Below, piece after piece: positions 39,605 to 48,706 of a stretch of DNA of 64,000 nucleotides (the stretch's first letter is position 1; every line of letters begins with the position of its first letter). The position numbers and the translations under genes are program-made. The notes under the pieces were generated by a model. It was not told where the DNA came from, did not search any database, and saw only the letters and a list, made by a program, of their open reading frames with translations. Source of the DNA: Microbacterium terregens (GTDB lineage Bacteria > Pseudomonadota > Alphaproteobacteria > Sphingomonadales > Sphingomonadaceae); contig NZ_BSEX01000015.1 in the NCBI RefSeq assembly GCF_027922045.1, positions 1 through 64,000 on the forward strand. Direction: 5' to 3'.

Positions 39605-41634
39605 CGATCGGCGTGCGTCATCTGGTGTTCTCGGCCAACGCCTTTGCCGGCGCCTTGCTGGCGTTGTTCCTCTCCTTTGAGATCGGCCTGGAACGTCCCT
39701 TCTGGGCAATGGTGACCGTTTATATCGCGAGCCAGCCCCTGTCCGGCGCGTCGGTTTCCAAGGGCGTGTTCCGCCTCATCGGGACCGTGGTCGGCGCGGG
39801 CGCCGCAGTGCTCATGGTGCCGGCATTCGTGAACGCGCCGGTGTTGCTGACGCTCGTGATGGCCCTGTGGGTCGGCGGCTGCCTGTTCGTCTCGCTGATG
39901 GACCGTACCCCGCGCTCCTACCTCTTCATGCTGGCCGGCTATACGGCCGCCTTCGTCGGGTTCCCCTCCGCAGGTCACCCGGAGCTGGTGTTCGGCACCG
40001 CGGTGCTCCGCGCCCAGGAAATCGGGCTCGGCGTGTTCTGCGCGATGCTGTTCCACTCGATCATCTTCCCGCTGAGCGTGGGCGATGCGGTACGCGATCG
40101 GCTGCGCGACATTCTGGCGGATGCCGAGCGCTGGACCGCGGACGCCCTGTCCGGCGCCTCCTCCCCAGAGACGGAGATGGAGCGCCGCCGCCTCGCGAAC
40201 GACACGACCGAGCTCCATCTGCTGGGCACGCATCTGCCTTATGACACCGCGCGGATTCGTCCGGAGCGCAGGACGTTGGCCGCGCTTCAGGACCGATTGG
40301 TGCTGTTGCTGCCGATGGCCTCCGCGATCGAGGATCGCATCGTCACGCTGCGGGCGGCAGGGGCGCTACCGGAGCACCTCGATCGGCTGATCGAGGACGT
40401 CCGCAGCTGGATCGAGGATCCCGCTGCCGCAGATCCGGACATGCTCCGCGAGCGGGCCGAAGCGCTTTCGCGGGAGGCGGCGAGCCGACACGACTGGAAT
40501 GCGCTTCTCCAGGTGAACCTTGCAGGTCGGCTGGCGGAACTGATTGTCTTGCTCGGGACCATCCGGTCGCTCGCACGCGCGATCCGCTTCCCTGAGGAGA
40601 AGCTGCCCCAAGCGTTGCGGCAGACGATCCGGGCGGCGCGCCCGCGCAAGTTCCACCTCGACTATGGGCTCGCGCTACGCTCGGCCTTTGCCGCAGTGCT
40701 GGCGACCGGGGGATGCGCCGCGTTCTGGATCTTCAGCGGTTGGCCGGACGGCGCCACTGCGACGATGATCGCCGCCGTCATGTGCTGCTTCTTCGCGGCC
40801 ATGGACGATCCCACCGTCGCGCAGCGTGGTTTCCTCTACGGCACCGCGGCCGGCATTCCGCTCGTCGGCTTGTACCTGTTCGCCATCCTGCCGATGATCA
40901 GCGGCTTTCCGCTGCTGGCGCTGGTACTCGCGCCCCTTTTCCTGCCGCTCGGCGTGGCAGTCGCCTTCCCGGCACTCGCCGGTGCGACGATGCCGCTGGT
41001 GGTAGGGATCGCGGGCGGGCTGGCGCTCAACAACAACTATGGTCCGTCCGATTTCGCCACCTTCGTGAACAGCAATTTCGCGTTGTGCGCGGGGGTTCTG
41101 GCCGCGATCTTCGCGACCCGTCTGGTGCGCGTGCTGGATCCCGCGGCTGCGGTGCTGCGGGTCCTGCGGGCCGGCTGGCGCGATCTCGCCGACGCGGCCG
41201 AGGGGCGTTCGATCCGCAGTCCGGCGGCCTGGACCAGTCGCATGCTGGACCGGGTGGGGCTTATCCTTCCCCGCCTCCCGCGCGCAGCCGCGGACCTCAG
41301 GCTCGCTGGAACCGACGCCCTTCGCGATCTTCGCGTCGGCCTGGGCGTGCTTCAGGTCCGCGAAGCGGCGCGAACGACCCCGTCGGGCGTCGCACGGGTC
41401 GCGTTGGAGCGGCTTGTCGCAACCCTCGGACGCCACTTCCGCCGGCTCGGAAACGGAGCGAGCGAACGTGCGCCGTTGATGCTGCTCGACGAGATCGACG
41501 TCGCATTGGCGCTGACCCTGGACACGCCGGCGGACTTCCCTGGCCGTGAGCCGACGCTGCACGCACTCGTCGGCCTGCGCCGCAATCTCTTTCCCGACGC
41601 CAGCGCCTGGCAACCGGAGGCCCTTGCCGCATGA
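39601..41634 (+). CDS. FUSC-family inner-membrane exporter (AaeB-like)
   Basis: This 677-residue protein has two blocks of membrane helices (about residues 12-150 and 365-510) separated by a soluble helical region, the fusaric-acid-resistance/AaeB layout. The first block starts HLVFSANAFAGALLALFLSF. In E. coli AaeB exports hydroxybenzoates with adaptor AaeA. Here the DUF1656, adaptor and outer-membrane genes follow with overlaps, so all four form one export system for aromatic acids or related toxic compounds. The start is a GTG at 39601 overlapping the marR stop. Confidence 0.9.
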   Translation: MTIGVRHLVFSANAFAGALLALFLSFEIGLERPFWAMVTVYIASQPLSGASVSKGVFRLIGTVVGAGAAVLMVPAFVNAPVLLTLVMALWVGGCLFVSLMDRTPRSYLFMLAGYTAAFVGFPSAGHPELVFGTAVLRAQEIGLGVFCAMLFHSIIFPLSVGDAVRDRLRDILADAERWTADALSGASSPETEMERRRLANDTTELHLLGTHLPYDTARIRPERRTLAALQDRLVLLLPMASAIEDRIVTLRAAGALPEHLDRLIEDVRSWIEDPAAADPDMLRERAEALSREAASRHDWNALLQVNLAGRLAELIVLLGTIRSLARAIRFPEEKLPQALRQTIRAARPRKFHLDYGLALRSAFAAVLATGGCAAFWIFSGWPDGATATMIAAVMCCFFAAMDDPTVAQRGFLYGTAAGIPLVGLYLFAILPMISGFPLLALVLAPLFLPLGVAVAFPALAGATMPLVVGIAGGLALNNNYGPSDFATFVNSNFALCAGVLAAIFATRLVRVLDPAAAVLRVLRAGWRDLADAAEGRSIRSPAAWTSRMLDRVGLILPRLPRAAADLRLAGTDALRDLRVGLGVLQVREAARTTPSGVARVALERLVATLGRHFRRLGNGASERAPLMLLDEIDVALALTLDTPADFPGREPTLHALVGLRRNLFPDASAWQPEALAA

Positions 41635-41855
41635 ACGGCCAGATCGACATCAACGGCATCTATGTCCACCCGCTGCTGATCGCGGCGATCGTCGCCTATG
41701 CGGTGTCGCTCCCGATCGAATGGGCACTCGCCCGTGTGGGGTTCTACCGCTTCGTCTTCCACCGGGGCTTGTTCGACTTCGCCCTGGTAGTCGTCCTGTG
41801 GGGGCTGGTCGCGGCCGCCCTGTCCACCGGCACTCCTTTCGCGCTTTCCTTCTGA
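41631..41855 (+). CDS. DUF1656 (AaeX-like) small membrane protein
   Basis: This 74-residue protein has two membrane helices (about residues 10-30 and 43-63), starts MNGQIDINGIYVHPLLIAAI, and belongs to DUF1656, the AaeX family always found beside FUSC exporters. Its role is not known but it probably aids the inner-membrane complex. The ATG overlaps the FUSC stop by 4 bp and is followed 8 bp later by the adaptor gene. Confidence 0.9.
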   Translation: MNGQIDINGIYVHPLLIAAIVAYAVSLPIEWALARVGFYRFVFHRGLFDFALVVVLWGLVAAALSTGTPFALSF

Positions 41856-41862
41856 GACCGTC

Positions 41863-42798
41863 ATGAAACCCGTCATCATCATTCGCGTCCTGATCACCTT
41901 CGCCATCGTCCTCGCCGGCTATTTCGTCGCCGAATCCCTGTGGCGGCATTATGAGGAGGATCCCTGGACCCGCGACGGTCGCATCAGTGCGGACGTGGTG
42001 CAGGTTGCGCCGGACGTGTCGGGGCTGGTGACCGAAGTGCTGGTGCACGATAACCAGGAGGTGCGCGCTGGCACCCCATTGTTCATCATCGACCGGCCGC
42101 GCTACCAACTCGCGGTCAAGCAGGCGCAGGCGGGGATCGCGGCGCAGCGGGTCCTGATCGCGCAGGCCCGCCGCGAGGCGCGGCGTAACCGTACCCTAGG
42201 GGACCTGGTCCCGGCCGAGGAACGCGAGCAGGGAGACGCCAAGGTCGAGCAGCTTCAGGCCGAACTCGCCCGCCTGCAGGTGCAGCTGGAGACGGCGCGG
42301 CTCAACCTCGCGCGTACGGAGGTGCGGTCGGGCGTGGATGGCACCATCACCAACTTCGACCTTCGCCCCGGCGACTATGCCACTGCCGGCCGCGCCGAGT
42401 TCGCGATCATCGATCGCAAGTCGATCCATGCCGTGGGCTACTTCGAGGAAACCAAGCTGCCTCGGATCGCGCCGGGAGACCGGGTGCAAGTCCATCTGAT
42501 GGGGGAGCAGCGGGTGATCGAGGGTCATGTCCAGAGCATCGCCAGCGGCGTGGACGATCGCGATCGCACCGCGGGTGAAAAGATGCTCCCCAACGTCAAC
42601 CCGACCTTCAACTGGGTGCGCCTTGCCCAGCGTGTCCCGGTGCGGATCGTGCTGGACCGCGTCCCGGCGGGCTTGTCTCTGGTCGTCGGCCGCACCGCGA
42701 CGGTCAACGTCGTCCATCGCGAGCCGTCTTCTGCACCGCGCCCCGGTACGGTGGCAGGGGGGCTCGAAGCCCGCGCTAACCCGGAGAAGACGGCATGA
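41863..42798 (+). CDS. HlyD-family periplasmic adaptor (AaeA-like)
   Basis: This 311-residue adaptor has an N-terminal anchor (IIIRVLITFAIVLAGYFVAE), the first lipoyl half-motif (DGRISADVVQVAPDVSGLVT), a coiled-coil hairpin (about residues 85-150) and the second half (TEVRSGVDGTITNFDLRPGD). It bridges the FUSC pump to the outer-membrane factor. Adaptors of this class are one membrane helix and a barrel. Its stop overlaps the next gene by 4 bp. Confidence 0.92.
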   Translation: MKPVIIIRVLITFAIVLAGYFVAESLWRHYEEDPWTRDGRISADVVQVAPDVSGLVTEVLVHDNQEVRAGTPLFIIDRPRYQLAVKQAQAGIAAQRVLIAQARREARRNRTLGDLVPAEEREQGDAKVEQLQAELARLQVQLETARLNLARTEVRSGVDGTITNFDLRPGDYATAGRAEFAIIDRKSIHAVGYFEETKLPRIAPGDRVQVHLMGEQRVIEGHVQSIASGVDDRDRTAGEKMLPNVNPTFNWVRLAQRVPVRIVLDRVPAGLSLVVGRTATVNVVHREPSSAPRPGTVAGGLEARANPEKTA

Positions 42799-44243
42799 GA
42801 TCGTCGATGCTGCGGAAAGTCGTTCCCCTGCTTGCCACTGTGGCGGCAGCCGCTTGCGCGCCGGTCGGGCCCGACTACCACCGTCCGGAGGCGGCGATCG
42901 CCGAGCGCCCTTCTGCCAAGGCGCCGTTCTTGAGCGGCAACGAGCCTGCCTTCACCGAGACTGCCGTTCCCCAGGACTGGTGGCGTTTGTACCGCGACCC
43001 GGTGCTCGACAGCCTCGTGGCGGAGGCCATCGCCGCGAATACCGACTTGCGCGTGGCAGCGGCCAACATCGCGCGAGCCCAGGCGCAGCGCACCATCACC
43101 GAGGATGCGCGAGAGCCGCAGACGGAGCTCGGCGCAAGCATCTCGCGCGCCATGCCCTCGGCACAGGAAGAGTTGATGCCGGGCGAGGCGTTCCCGTCCT
43201 TCTGGGTCTATTCGCTGGAGGCATCGGCGAGCTACCAGCTTGATCTGGCGGGTCAGATCCGCCGCGCGATCGAGGCGGCGGATGCCGATGTGGCAGCGAC
43301 GCAGGCGGCGTATGACGCGACCCGCGTGACCGTCGTCGCCCAGACCACCGCCGCCTATGTCGAGGCCTGTGCTGCGGGGCATGAGATCGGCGTCGTGCAG
43401 CAAGCGCTCGATCTGCAGCGACGCAGCACCGAGCTGACACGGCGGCTGGTTCGTGGGGGACGCGGCAGCACGCTCGACGTGACCCGCTCCACCGCGCAGG
43501 AGGCGCAGGTTCGTGCCAATCTGCCGACCCTGATCGCCCAGAAGCAGACGGCGCTGTTTCGTCTTGCGACCCTTACCGGCAAGCCGCCTGCCGAGTTCGA
43601 CCGGCGGGTGGCGGGCTGCGGGCGGGAGCCACAGCTGGATCGGCCCGTCCCGATCGGTGACGGGGCCGCACTGCTGCGGCGCAGACCGGACGTCCGGCAG
43701 GCGGAACTGCTCTTGCGCGCGGCAACTGCCCGGATCGGGGTCGCAACCGCGGACCTGTATCCGAAGATCCGTCTCGGCGCGTCCGTCGGCTCAGCGGGGC
43801 TCGCAGAGTCCTTCCTGGCATCGGACACGTTCAAGTTCGGGCTGGGGCCGCTGATCAGCTGGGAGTTTCCGAACCGCAAGCGCGTGCGCGCCCGCATCGG
43901 CATGGCCGAGGCCGAGGCGGATGCGGCGTACGCGCGCTTCGACGGGGTGGTGCTCACCGCCCTTCGCGAGGTGGAGACGGCGCTCACGGTCTATGCACGC
44001 GATCTCGATCGCCGCCGCGAGCTGGAGGAGGCGCGGTCTCATGCAGCGCAGGCGGCACGGGATGCGCAGACGCTATTTCGCGCCGGGCGCCAGGGATTCC
44101 TGCCGGTACTGGATGCGGACCGGGTTCTGATTTCCGCCGAACAGGCGCTGGCGGCGCAGGAAAGCCGCATCGCCGCAGATCAGGTCCGCTTGTTCCTGGC
44201 GCTGGGAGGCGGATGGCAGACCTCCGCTGCGGCAGAGGCTTGA
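42795..44243 (+). CDS. Outer-membrane efflux factor (NodT/TolC class)
   Basis: This 482-residue protein is of the NodT class. The signal peptide leads to a lipobox (AAAACAPVGPDY), so a lipid anchor is likely. Typical features are VPQDWWRLYRDPVLDSLVAE, two repeats of long helices, and PDVRQAELLLRAATARIGVA plus TADLYPKIRLGASVGS. It forms the trimeric outer-membrane channel for the FUSC exporter. It ends the operon; the same family appears again at 59655. Confidence 0.93.
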   Translation: MRSSMLRKVVPLLATVAAAACAPVGPDYHRPEAAIAERPSAKAPFLSGNEPAFTETAVPQDWWRLYRDPVLDSLVAEAIAANTDLRVAAANIARAQAQRTITEDAREPQTELGASISRAMPSAQEELMPGEAFPSFWVYSLEASASYQLDLAGQIRRAIEAADADVAATQAAYDATRVTVVAQTTAAYVEACAAGHEIGVVQQALDLQRRSTELTRRLVRGGRGSTLDVTRSTAQEAQVRANLPTLIAQKQTALFRLATLTGKPPAEFDRRVAGCGREPQLDRPVPIGDGAALLRRRPDVRQAELLLRAATARIGVATADLYPKIRLGASVGSAGLAESFLASDTFKFGLGPLISWEFPNRKRVRARIGMAEAEADAAYARFDGVVLTALREVETALTVYARDLDRRRELEEARSHAAQAARDAQTLFRAGRQGFLPVLDADRVLISAEQALAAQESRIAADQVRLFLALGGGWQTSAAAEA

Positions 44244-44331
44244 GCCTGAAAGGTCCGGTCGAAAGATAAGATAATTACGGTCGCCTCCTTCGTTCCTTGC
44301 CGTTAGGCTGGAAAGAAAAAGGGAGGATCTG

Positions 44332-46308
44332 ATGGCATTTTTCCGCACGGCCTTGTTGCTGGGGAGCACGCTCAGCTTTGCCGGCGGCGTTCCGGCGTTG
44401 GCTCAGCGCACGGTTCCCGCCGCGCCGGACGCGATCGTCTACAAGACTGCGCTGACGACGAAGTGGGGCCGGGAGGTCACGCCGGAGAACGCGTGGCGCA
44501 GCTATCCGCGTCCGCAGCGGGTGCGGGACCGTTGGCTCAACCTCAACGGCCAATGGGACTATGCGATCGCGAAAGCGGGCACACCCCGGCCCGCGCAGAT
44601 GCAGGGGAAGATCCTCGTTCCTTTCGCGGTGGAATCGAAGCTCTCGGGCGTGCAGCGCCCCGTTCTTCCGGACGACCGCATCTGGTATCGGCGCAGTTTC
44701 GCTGTGCCTGTCGATTGGGCCGGGCAGCACGTGCTTCTGAACTTCGGCGCGGTCGACTATGAAGCGGCCGTCTGGGTGAATGGCGCCTATGTGGGAGCGC
44801 ACAAGGGCGGTTCCGCCACCTTCAGCTTCGATATCACCGCGCACCTGCGGAGCGGAGACAACGAGCTGGTGGTCCAGGTCGCCGATCCCACTTCCGATGG
44901 CGTGCAGCCGCGCGGCAAGCAGACGCTGGCGCCGCAGGGCATCTGGTACACGCCCGTCAGCGGCATCTGGCAGACCGTATGGCTGGAGCCGGTGTCCGAA
45001 CTGCACATCGCGGACGTGCGCGCCACACCGGACATCGATCGCGGCCGTTTGGAAGTGGATGTCGCGCTCAACCGTTCTGCCAACGATACCGATGCGGTGC
45101 GCCTTACCGCGAGCAAGGACGGACAGGTCATTGCGAGCACCATCGTGCGCGCCAACCGGCACGGTAGCCTGCCGATCCCGAACGCGCATCTCTGGTCACC
45201 GGACGACCCGTTCCTCTACGATCTTTCCGCCGAGCTGGTGACGATCAAGGACCCCTATGCAGGAGCGAAGGAGCGGACGCGTACGGCCTATGACGCACGG
45301 TTCACGGAACGTGAGAGCGCGACCTACGCTCAGGCTCAGGTGGTCGGCACGCCAGTGGATCGGGTGAAAGGATATTTCGCCATGCGCAAGGTCTCGATTG
45401 GACCAGGCGCGGTAGAGGGGCAACCCGCAATTCTGCTCAACAACAAGCCGCTCTTCCAGAACGGGACGCTGGACCAGGGCTGGTGGCCCGACGGCCTGCT
45501 CACCCCGCCTTCGGAAGAGGCCATGGTGAGCGACATTGTCTTCCTGAAGAAGGCCGGGTTCAACATGTTGCGCAAGCACATCAAGGTTGAGCCCGCGCGA
45601 TACTATTACGACGCGGATCGGCTCGGGATGCTGATCTGGCAGGACATGCCCTCCGGCGGCGACGAGGACCAGTTCGTCACCGGATCGAGCAAAAGCCAGG
45701 CGGTGCTGTCCTCGATCGCGATGACGGAGTTCCAGCAGGAACTTGCCGCGATGATCGGGGATCTCCGGTCCTTTCCCTCGATCGTGACCTGGGTCGTGAA
45801 CAACGAGGGTTGGGGGCAGTATGACTCATCAACGCTCGCCAAGCTGGTGAAGGGGATGGACCCAAGCCGGGTCGTCAACGCCGACAGCGGCTGGCTCGAC
45901 GTTGCGCCGGACGCGTCGGACATGGTCGACATCCACACCTATGAGGACAAGCCGAACGTCCCGCCGCGCTCCAGCACCCGCGCCATCGTCATCGGCGAAT
46001 ATGGCGGCATCGGCCTTCCGATGCGCGGCCACATCTGGCGGGCCGGCAAGCGCAACTGGGGATATCAGGTGGCCGCCGACGGCCAGGATTATCTCAAGCG
46101 CTACCGCGTCAAGTTCGACGAGATCATCCGCCAGGCGCGCGAGGAGGGACTGAGCGCGGCCGTCTACACCCAGACGACCGACGTGGAGGACGAGATCAAC
46201 GGCCTCCTCACCTACGATCGGGCTGAAGCAAAGGCTCCCGCCGAGGACCTCGCGCGGATCGCGGTCCCGCTCACGGGCGTCGGCGTGGATCCTCATCAGG
46301 GCCGCTGA
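44332..46308 (+). CDS. Secreted glycoside hydrolase family 2
   Basis: This 658-residue enzyme has a signal peptide (ends near ALAQR), a jelly-roll sugar-binding domain (residues about 50-220, with RWLNLNGQWDYAIAK), an Ig-like domain (about 222-330) and a TIM barrel. The acid/base is Glu492 (WVVNNEGWG) and the nucleophile is Glu556 (VIGEYGGIG). GH2 covers beta-galactosidases, mannosidases and glucuronidases, so the substrate is open. AGGGAGG lies 6-7 bp before the ATG. It stands alone after the efflux operon; a role with the mannan locus 11 kb upstream (beta-mannose) is possible but not shown. Confidence 0.88.
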   Translation: MAFFRTALLLGSTLSFAGGVPALAQRTVPAAPDAIVYKTALTTKWGREVTPENAWRSYPRPQRVRDRWLNLNGQWDYAIAKAGTPRPAQMQGKILVPFAVESKLSGVQRPVLPDDRIWYRRSFAVPVDWAGQHVLLNFGAVDYEAAVWVNGAYVGAHKGGSATFSFDITAHLRSGDNELVVQVADPTSDGVQPRGKQTLAPQGIWYTPVSGIWQTVWLEPVSELHIADVRATPDIDRGRLEVDVALNRSANDTDAVRLTASKDGQVIASTIVRANRHGSLPIPNAHLWSPDDPFLYDLSAELVTIKDPYAGAKERTRTAYDARFTERESATYAQAQVVGTPVDRVKGYFAMRKVSIGPGAVEGQPAILLNNKPLFQNGTLDQGWWPDGLLTPPSEEAMVSDIVFLKKAGFNMLRKHIKVEPARYYYDADRLGMLIWQDMPSGGDEDQFVTGSSKSQAVLSSIAMTEFQQELAAMIGDLRSFPSIVTWVVNNEGWGQYDSSTLAKLVKGMDPSRVVNADSGWLDVAPDASDMVDIHTYEDKPNVPPRSSTRAIVIGEYGGIGLPMRGHIWRAGKRNWGYQVAADGQDYLKRYRVKFDEIIRQAREEGLSAAVYTQTTDVEDEINGLLTYDRAEAKAPAEDLARIAVPLTGVGVDPHQGR

Positions 46309-46359
46309 ACGGAACTCTGCGGCGCGACCGGAAGGTTGCGCCGTCTCGGGCTGACGGGT

Positions 46360-48549
46360 TCAGGTGGCGGCTCGCAGTGCTCGCGGTTGAGTGGTTTTCG
46401 CTGCCGCCCTTTCGCGCAAGAAACGGAGGATGGCAGCATCGAGGCCACCGAGCGGCGCGCCCCGTTCCGTGGCGAGGCGCGCACCGCGCGGTCGTGGCGC
46501 GCGCCAGTCGGGAAGGGGGCCCGGGATTTCCTCGATCAGGCCGGCGTCGAAGCCTGCACGATGCGCGATCCGCCGCGCGAACTCGGCCCAGCTCAGGGTC
46601 TCACCGTTCGTGAGGTGCCACACACCGGTTGCGCAATCGATCAGCAGGTCGAGTGCAGCTTCCGCCACTTGGGGTACATAGCTGGGGGAGACGAGGTAGT
46701 CGGACGTGGCCTGGAACGGGCGACCTGCTTCCAGGCTGTCCACCACCGCATGCGCGAAGTCGAAGCGGCCGGTCGGCGAGAAGAAGGCGCCGGTGCGGGC
46801 GATCAGCGTGTTGTCCAGACGGGTGCAGCCCGCCTCCATCTCCGCCTTGCTGCGGCCATAGGCGTTGAGGGGCTGCACGGCGTCTGTCTCGACATGAAGC
46901 CGGCCGTCGTCCGCGCCGAACACCATGTCGCTGGAAAAGCCCAGATATGCGATCCCGCGCTCGGCGCACGCTTCTGCAAGTGCCACCGCGCCTTCTGCAT
47001 CGGTCCGGCGGCAGGCCTCTTCTTCCGCTTCGGCAGCATCGACGTCGCCCCAGCCAGCCGCGTTGACCACCGCCCACGGGCCGATGGCCTCGATCGAGCG
47101 GCCGAAGCCGTGCGGCCTAGCAAGATCAATCCTCGTGCGATCCGACAGAACATGGGGGATGTGCCGGATCGTACAGGCGCGCGCGATCGCTTGGCCGAGC
47201 GTACCCGTGGCGCCGAGTATCAGCAGCGGGGGCGTAGACGGGCTCGCGTCCTGTGGCCGTCGTGCTCCCGGGTGCGGCATGGGGGAGTAGAGCAACCGGT
47301 CGGGGCGCTGCCACCAGCCGGGTTCCTGCGCGAGCGGATGGCGGGCTGCGCGCTTCGGCAGGCCGCGCCAGAGCTCTGCCAGCGCCGTGGGCCGCGGGGT
47401 GCCACTCGATACGTCGAACACCCCCGGTTCGTAGCTTCCGGATCCGGTCAGCAGCGTGTCCCAGCCATGGCTCCCCAGCAGCGACCAGGCGGTGACCGCG
47501 CGCAGGTCAACGCCCGATGCTTGCGCAGCGCAGGCCGTCTCCCAGGCCTCGGCTGCCCAGCGCAACTGTTCCTCGCGGGTGCAGCCATTGTGCACCTCAG
47601 TGATCGCGATCGGCGTTCGGTAGCGTTGCCACGCCTCGCGCACGACGCCGCCCAGCCCGGCGGGGGGCGGGTCGAGAACTCGGATGGCTTCGGTGTCGGC
47701 GTAGGCGAACCGTCCGTTTCCGCCGTGCGTGGAGGGCGGATAGCGCTGCAGCCGATGGTCCAGGAACCGATCGCTCGTGAGATAGTGGTTTACGCCCACG
47801 ATATCGGGCGGGCAGGGGGCATCGGCGATCGCCCGCATCCGATCACCGAGGCCGAAGGCGGCGATCCGCTCCCACAGCGGGTGCTGCCGCGTGACCCGGC
47901 CGAACAGCAGATCCCACCCGGCCCACCGACGAAGGTTGTCGAACGCTGCCTGTTCGGCCAGGCGCGTGGTCGCATAGGCGCGGCCGAGATCGTCCGTCTG
48001 GATCAGCTGCGCGGCCGGGGTCACCCGACGCACGGCCTGCATCGCCAATCGGACGCCATCCACCTGGTTGAGCAATGCCAGCCAGAAGGAGCCCTCGTCC
48101 GCGCTGTGCGGGTACCAATGGCCGTAGAGAGCAGAGAAGCGGGCGGTGGTCAGCGGCTCGTTGACCGGCGTCCAGGCCTCGATCCAGGGGTAGCGTTGCG
48201 CAACCTGGGCAGCAAAATCGGCCAATCCCGGCGCAAACCCCGGGTCGAGCAGGTTGGTGTGGCTGGGGCCGCTGCCGTGATGGACCAGTCCGACAATGGG
48301 GCGGATGCCGAGTTCTCGAAGCCGTTCCAGCCGCTCGTCAGGCCAGCTCCAGTCGGCCGTCGCAAGCCCGTCAGGTGCCACCCGCTCCCAAAGCACGGGG
48401 TAGCGTATCGCTTTGAGACCGAGTTCGGCAAAGCGGTCCAGGTCCGATATTCGATCGTGGTGGCCGCTCAGGCGGCACTGGTCGAGGTACCCGTCGCGCG
48501 TGCGGTTTACCGTGCATTCGACACCACCCCAGAGCTCGATGTCCGGCAT
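46360..48549 (-). CDS. GH1-like / RmlD-like fusion protein
   Basis: This 729-residue protein fuses two enzymes. Residues 1 to about 400 are a GH1 (beta-glucosidase-like) TIM barrel with the acid/base Glu in WTPVNEP (131) and nucleophile in IAITEVHNG (318). Residues 440-729 are an RmlD-type NAD(P)-binding dTDP-4-dehydrorhamnose reductase-like domain: GATGTLGQ (446-453), the YxxxK pair (Tyr564, Lys568). I placed the start at 48549 since MPDIELWGGVECTVNR begins the GH1 domain and AGAGGTG precedes it. It is divergent from a second fused gene and each has an EcfG-like promoter. It lacks a signal peptide. The product probably modifies or builds a sugar or glycolipid during stress. Confidence 0.9.
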   Translation of the reverse strand: MPDIELWGGVECTVNRTRDGYLDQCRLSGHHDRISDLDRFAELGLKAIRYPVLWERVAPDGLATADWSWPDERLERLRELGIRPIVGLVHHGSGPSHTNLLDPGFAPGLADFAAQVAQRYPWIEAWTPVNEPLTTARFSALYGHWYPHSADEGSFWLALLNQVDGVRLAMQAVRRVTPAAQLIQTDDLGRAYATTRLAEQAAFDNLRRWAGWDLLFGRVTRQHPLWERIAAFGLGDRMRAIADAPCPPDIVGVNHYLTSDRFLDHRLQRYPPSTHGGNGRFAYADTEAIRVLDPPPAGLGGVVREAWQRYRTPIAITEVHNGCTREEQLRWAAEAWETACAAQASGVDLRAVTAWSLLGSHGWDTLLTGSGSYEPGVFDVSSGTPRPTALAELWRGLPKRAARHPLAQEPGWWQRPDRLLYSPMPHPGARRPQDASPSTPPLLILGATGTLGQAIARACTIRHIPHVLSDRTRIDLARPHGFGRSIEAIGPWAVVNAAGWGDVDAAEAEEEACRRTDAEGAVALAEACAERGIAYLGFSSDMVFGADDGRLHVETDAVQPLNAYGRSKAEMEAGCTRLDNTLIARTGAFFSPTGRFDFAHAVVDSLEAGRPFQATSDYLVSPSYVPQVAEAALDLLIDCATGVWHLTNGETLSWAEFARRIAHRAGFDAGLIEEIPGPLPDWRAPRPRGARLATERGAPLGGLDAAILRFLRERAAAKTTQPRALRAAT

Positions 48550-48576
48550 CCGACACCTCTCGATCTGTGGGCCTGC

Positions 48577-48601
48577 AACGGCTGCGAGCGCGCATCGTTC
48601 C
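48577..48601 (-). promoter_or_regulatory. EcfG-type (general stress) promoter, leftward
   Basis: Read leftward, GGAAC (48601-48597), a 16-bp spacer and CGTT (48580-48577) match the alphaproteobacterial EcfG consensus exactly. The GH1-RmlD start is 28 bp downstream. Confidence 0.8.
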
Positions 48602-48642
48602 GCACAAGCATGTTGATCTATGTTGGTCGGCAAAGACTTAGC

Positions 48643-48668
48643 GGAACATTTCTTGCGCGCACAGGTTT
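48643..48668 (+). promoter_or_regulatory. EcfG-type (general stress) promoter, rightward
   Basis: GGAAC (48643-48647), a 17-bp spacer and GTTT (48665-48668) match the EcfG consensus. The GTG of the glycosyltransferase-mutase gene is 39 bp downstream, which excludes the upstream ATG at 48620 as start. Confidence 0.77.
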
Positions 48669-48706
48669 CAGTAAGGTTACCCAGAGAACATCTGAAGGGG
48701 GCGCGC

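Noticed and set aside
48620..48706. ATG at 48620 as start of the glycosyltransferase-mutase gene
   Set aside because: The EcfG-type promoter lies downstream of it, it has no ribosome site, and the GTG at 48707 has AAGGGGG at good spacing.
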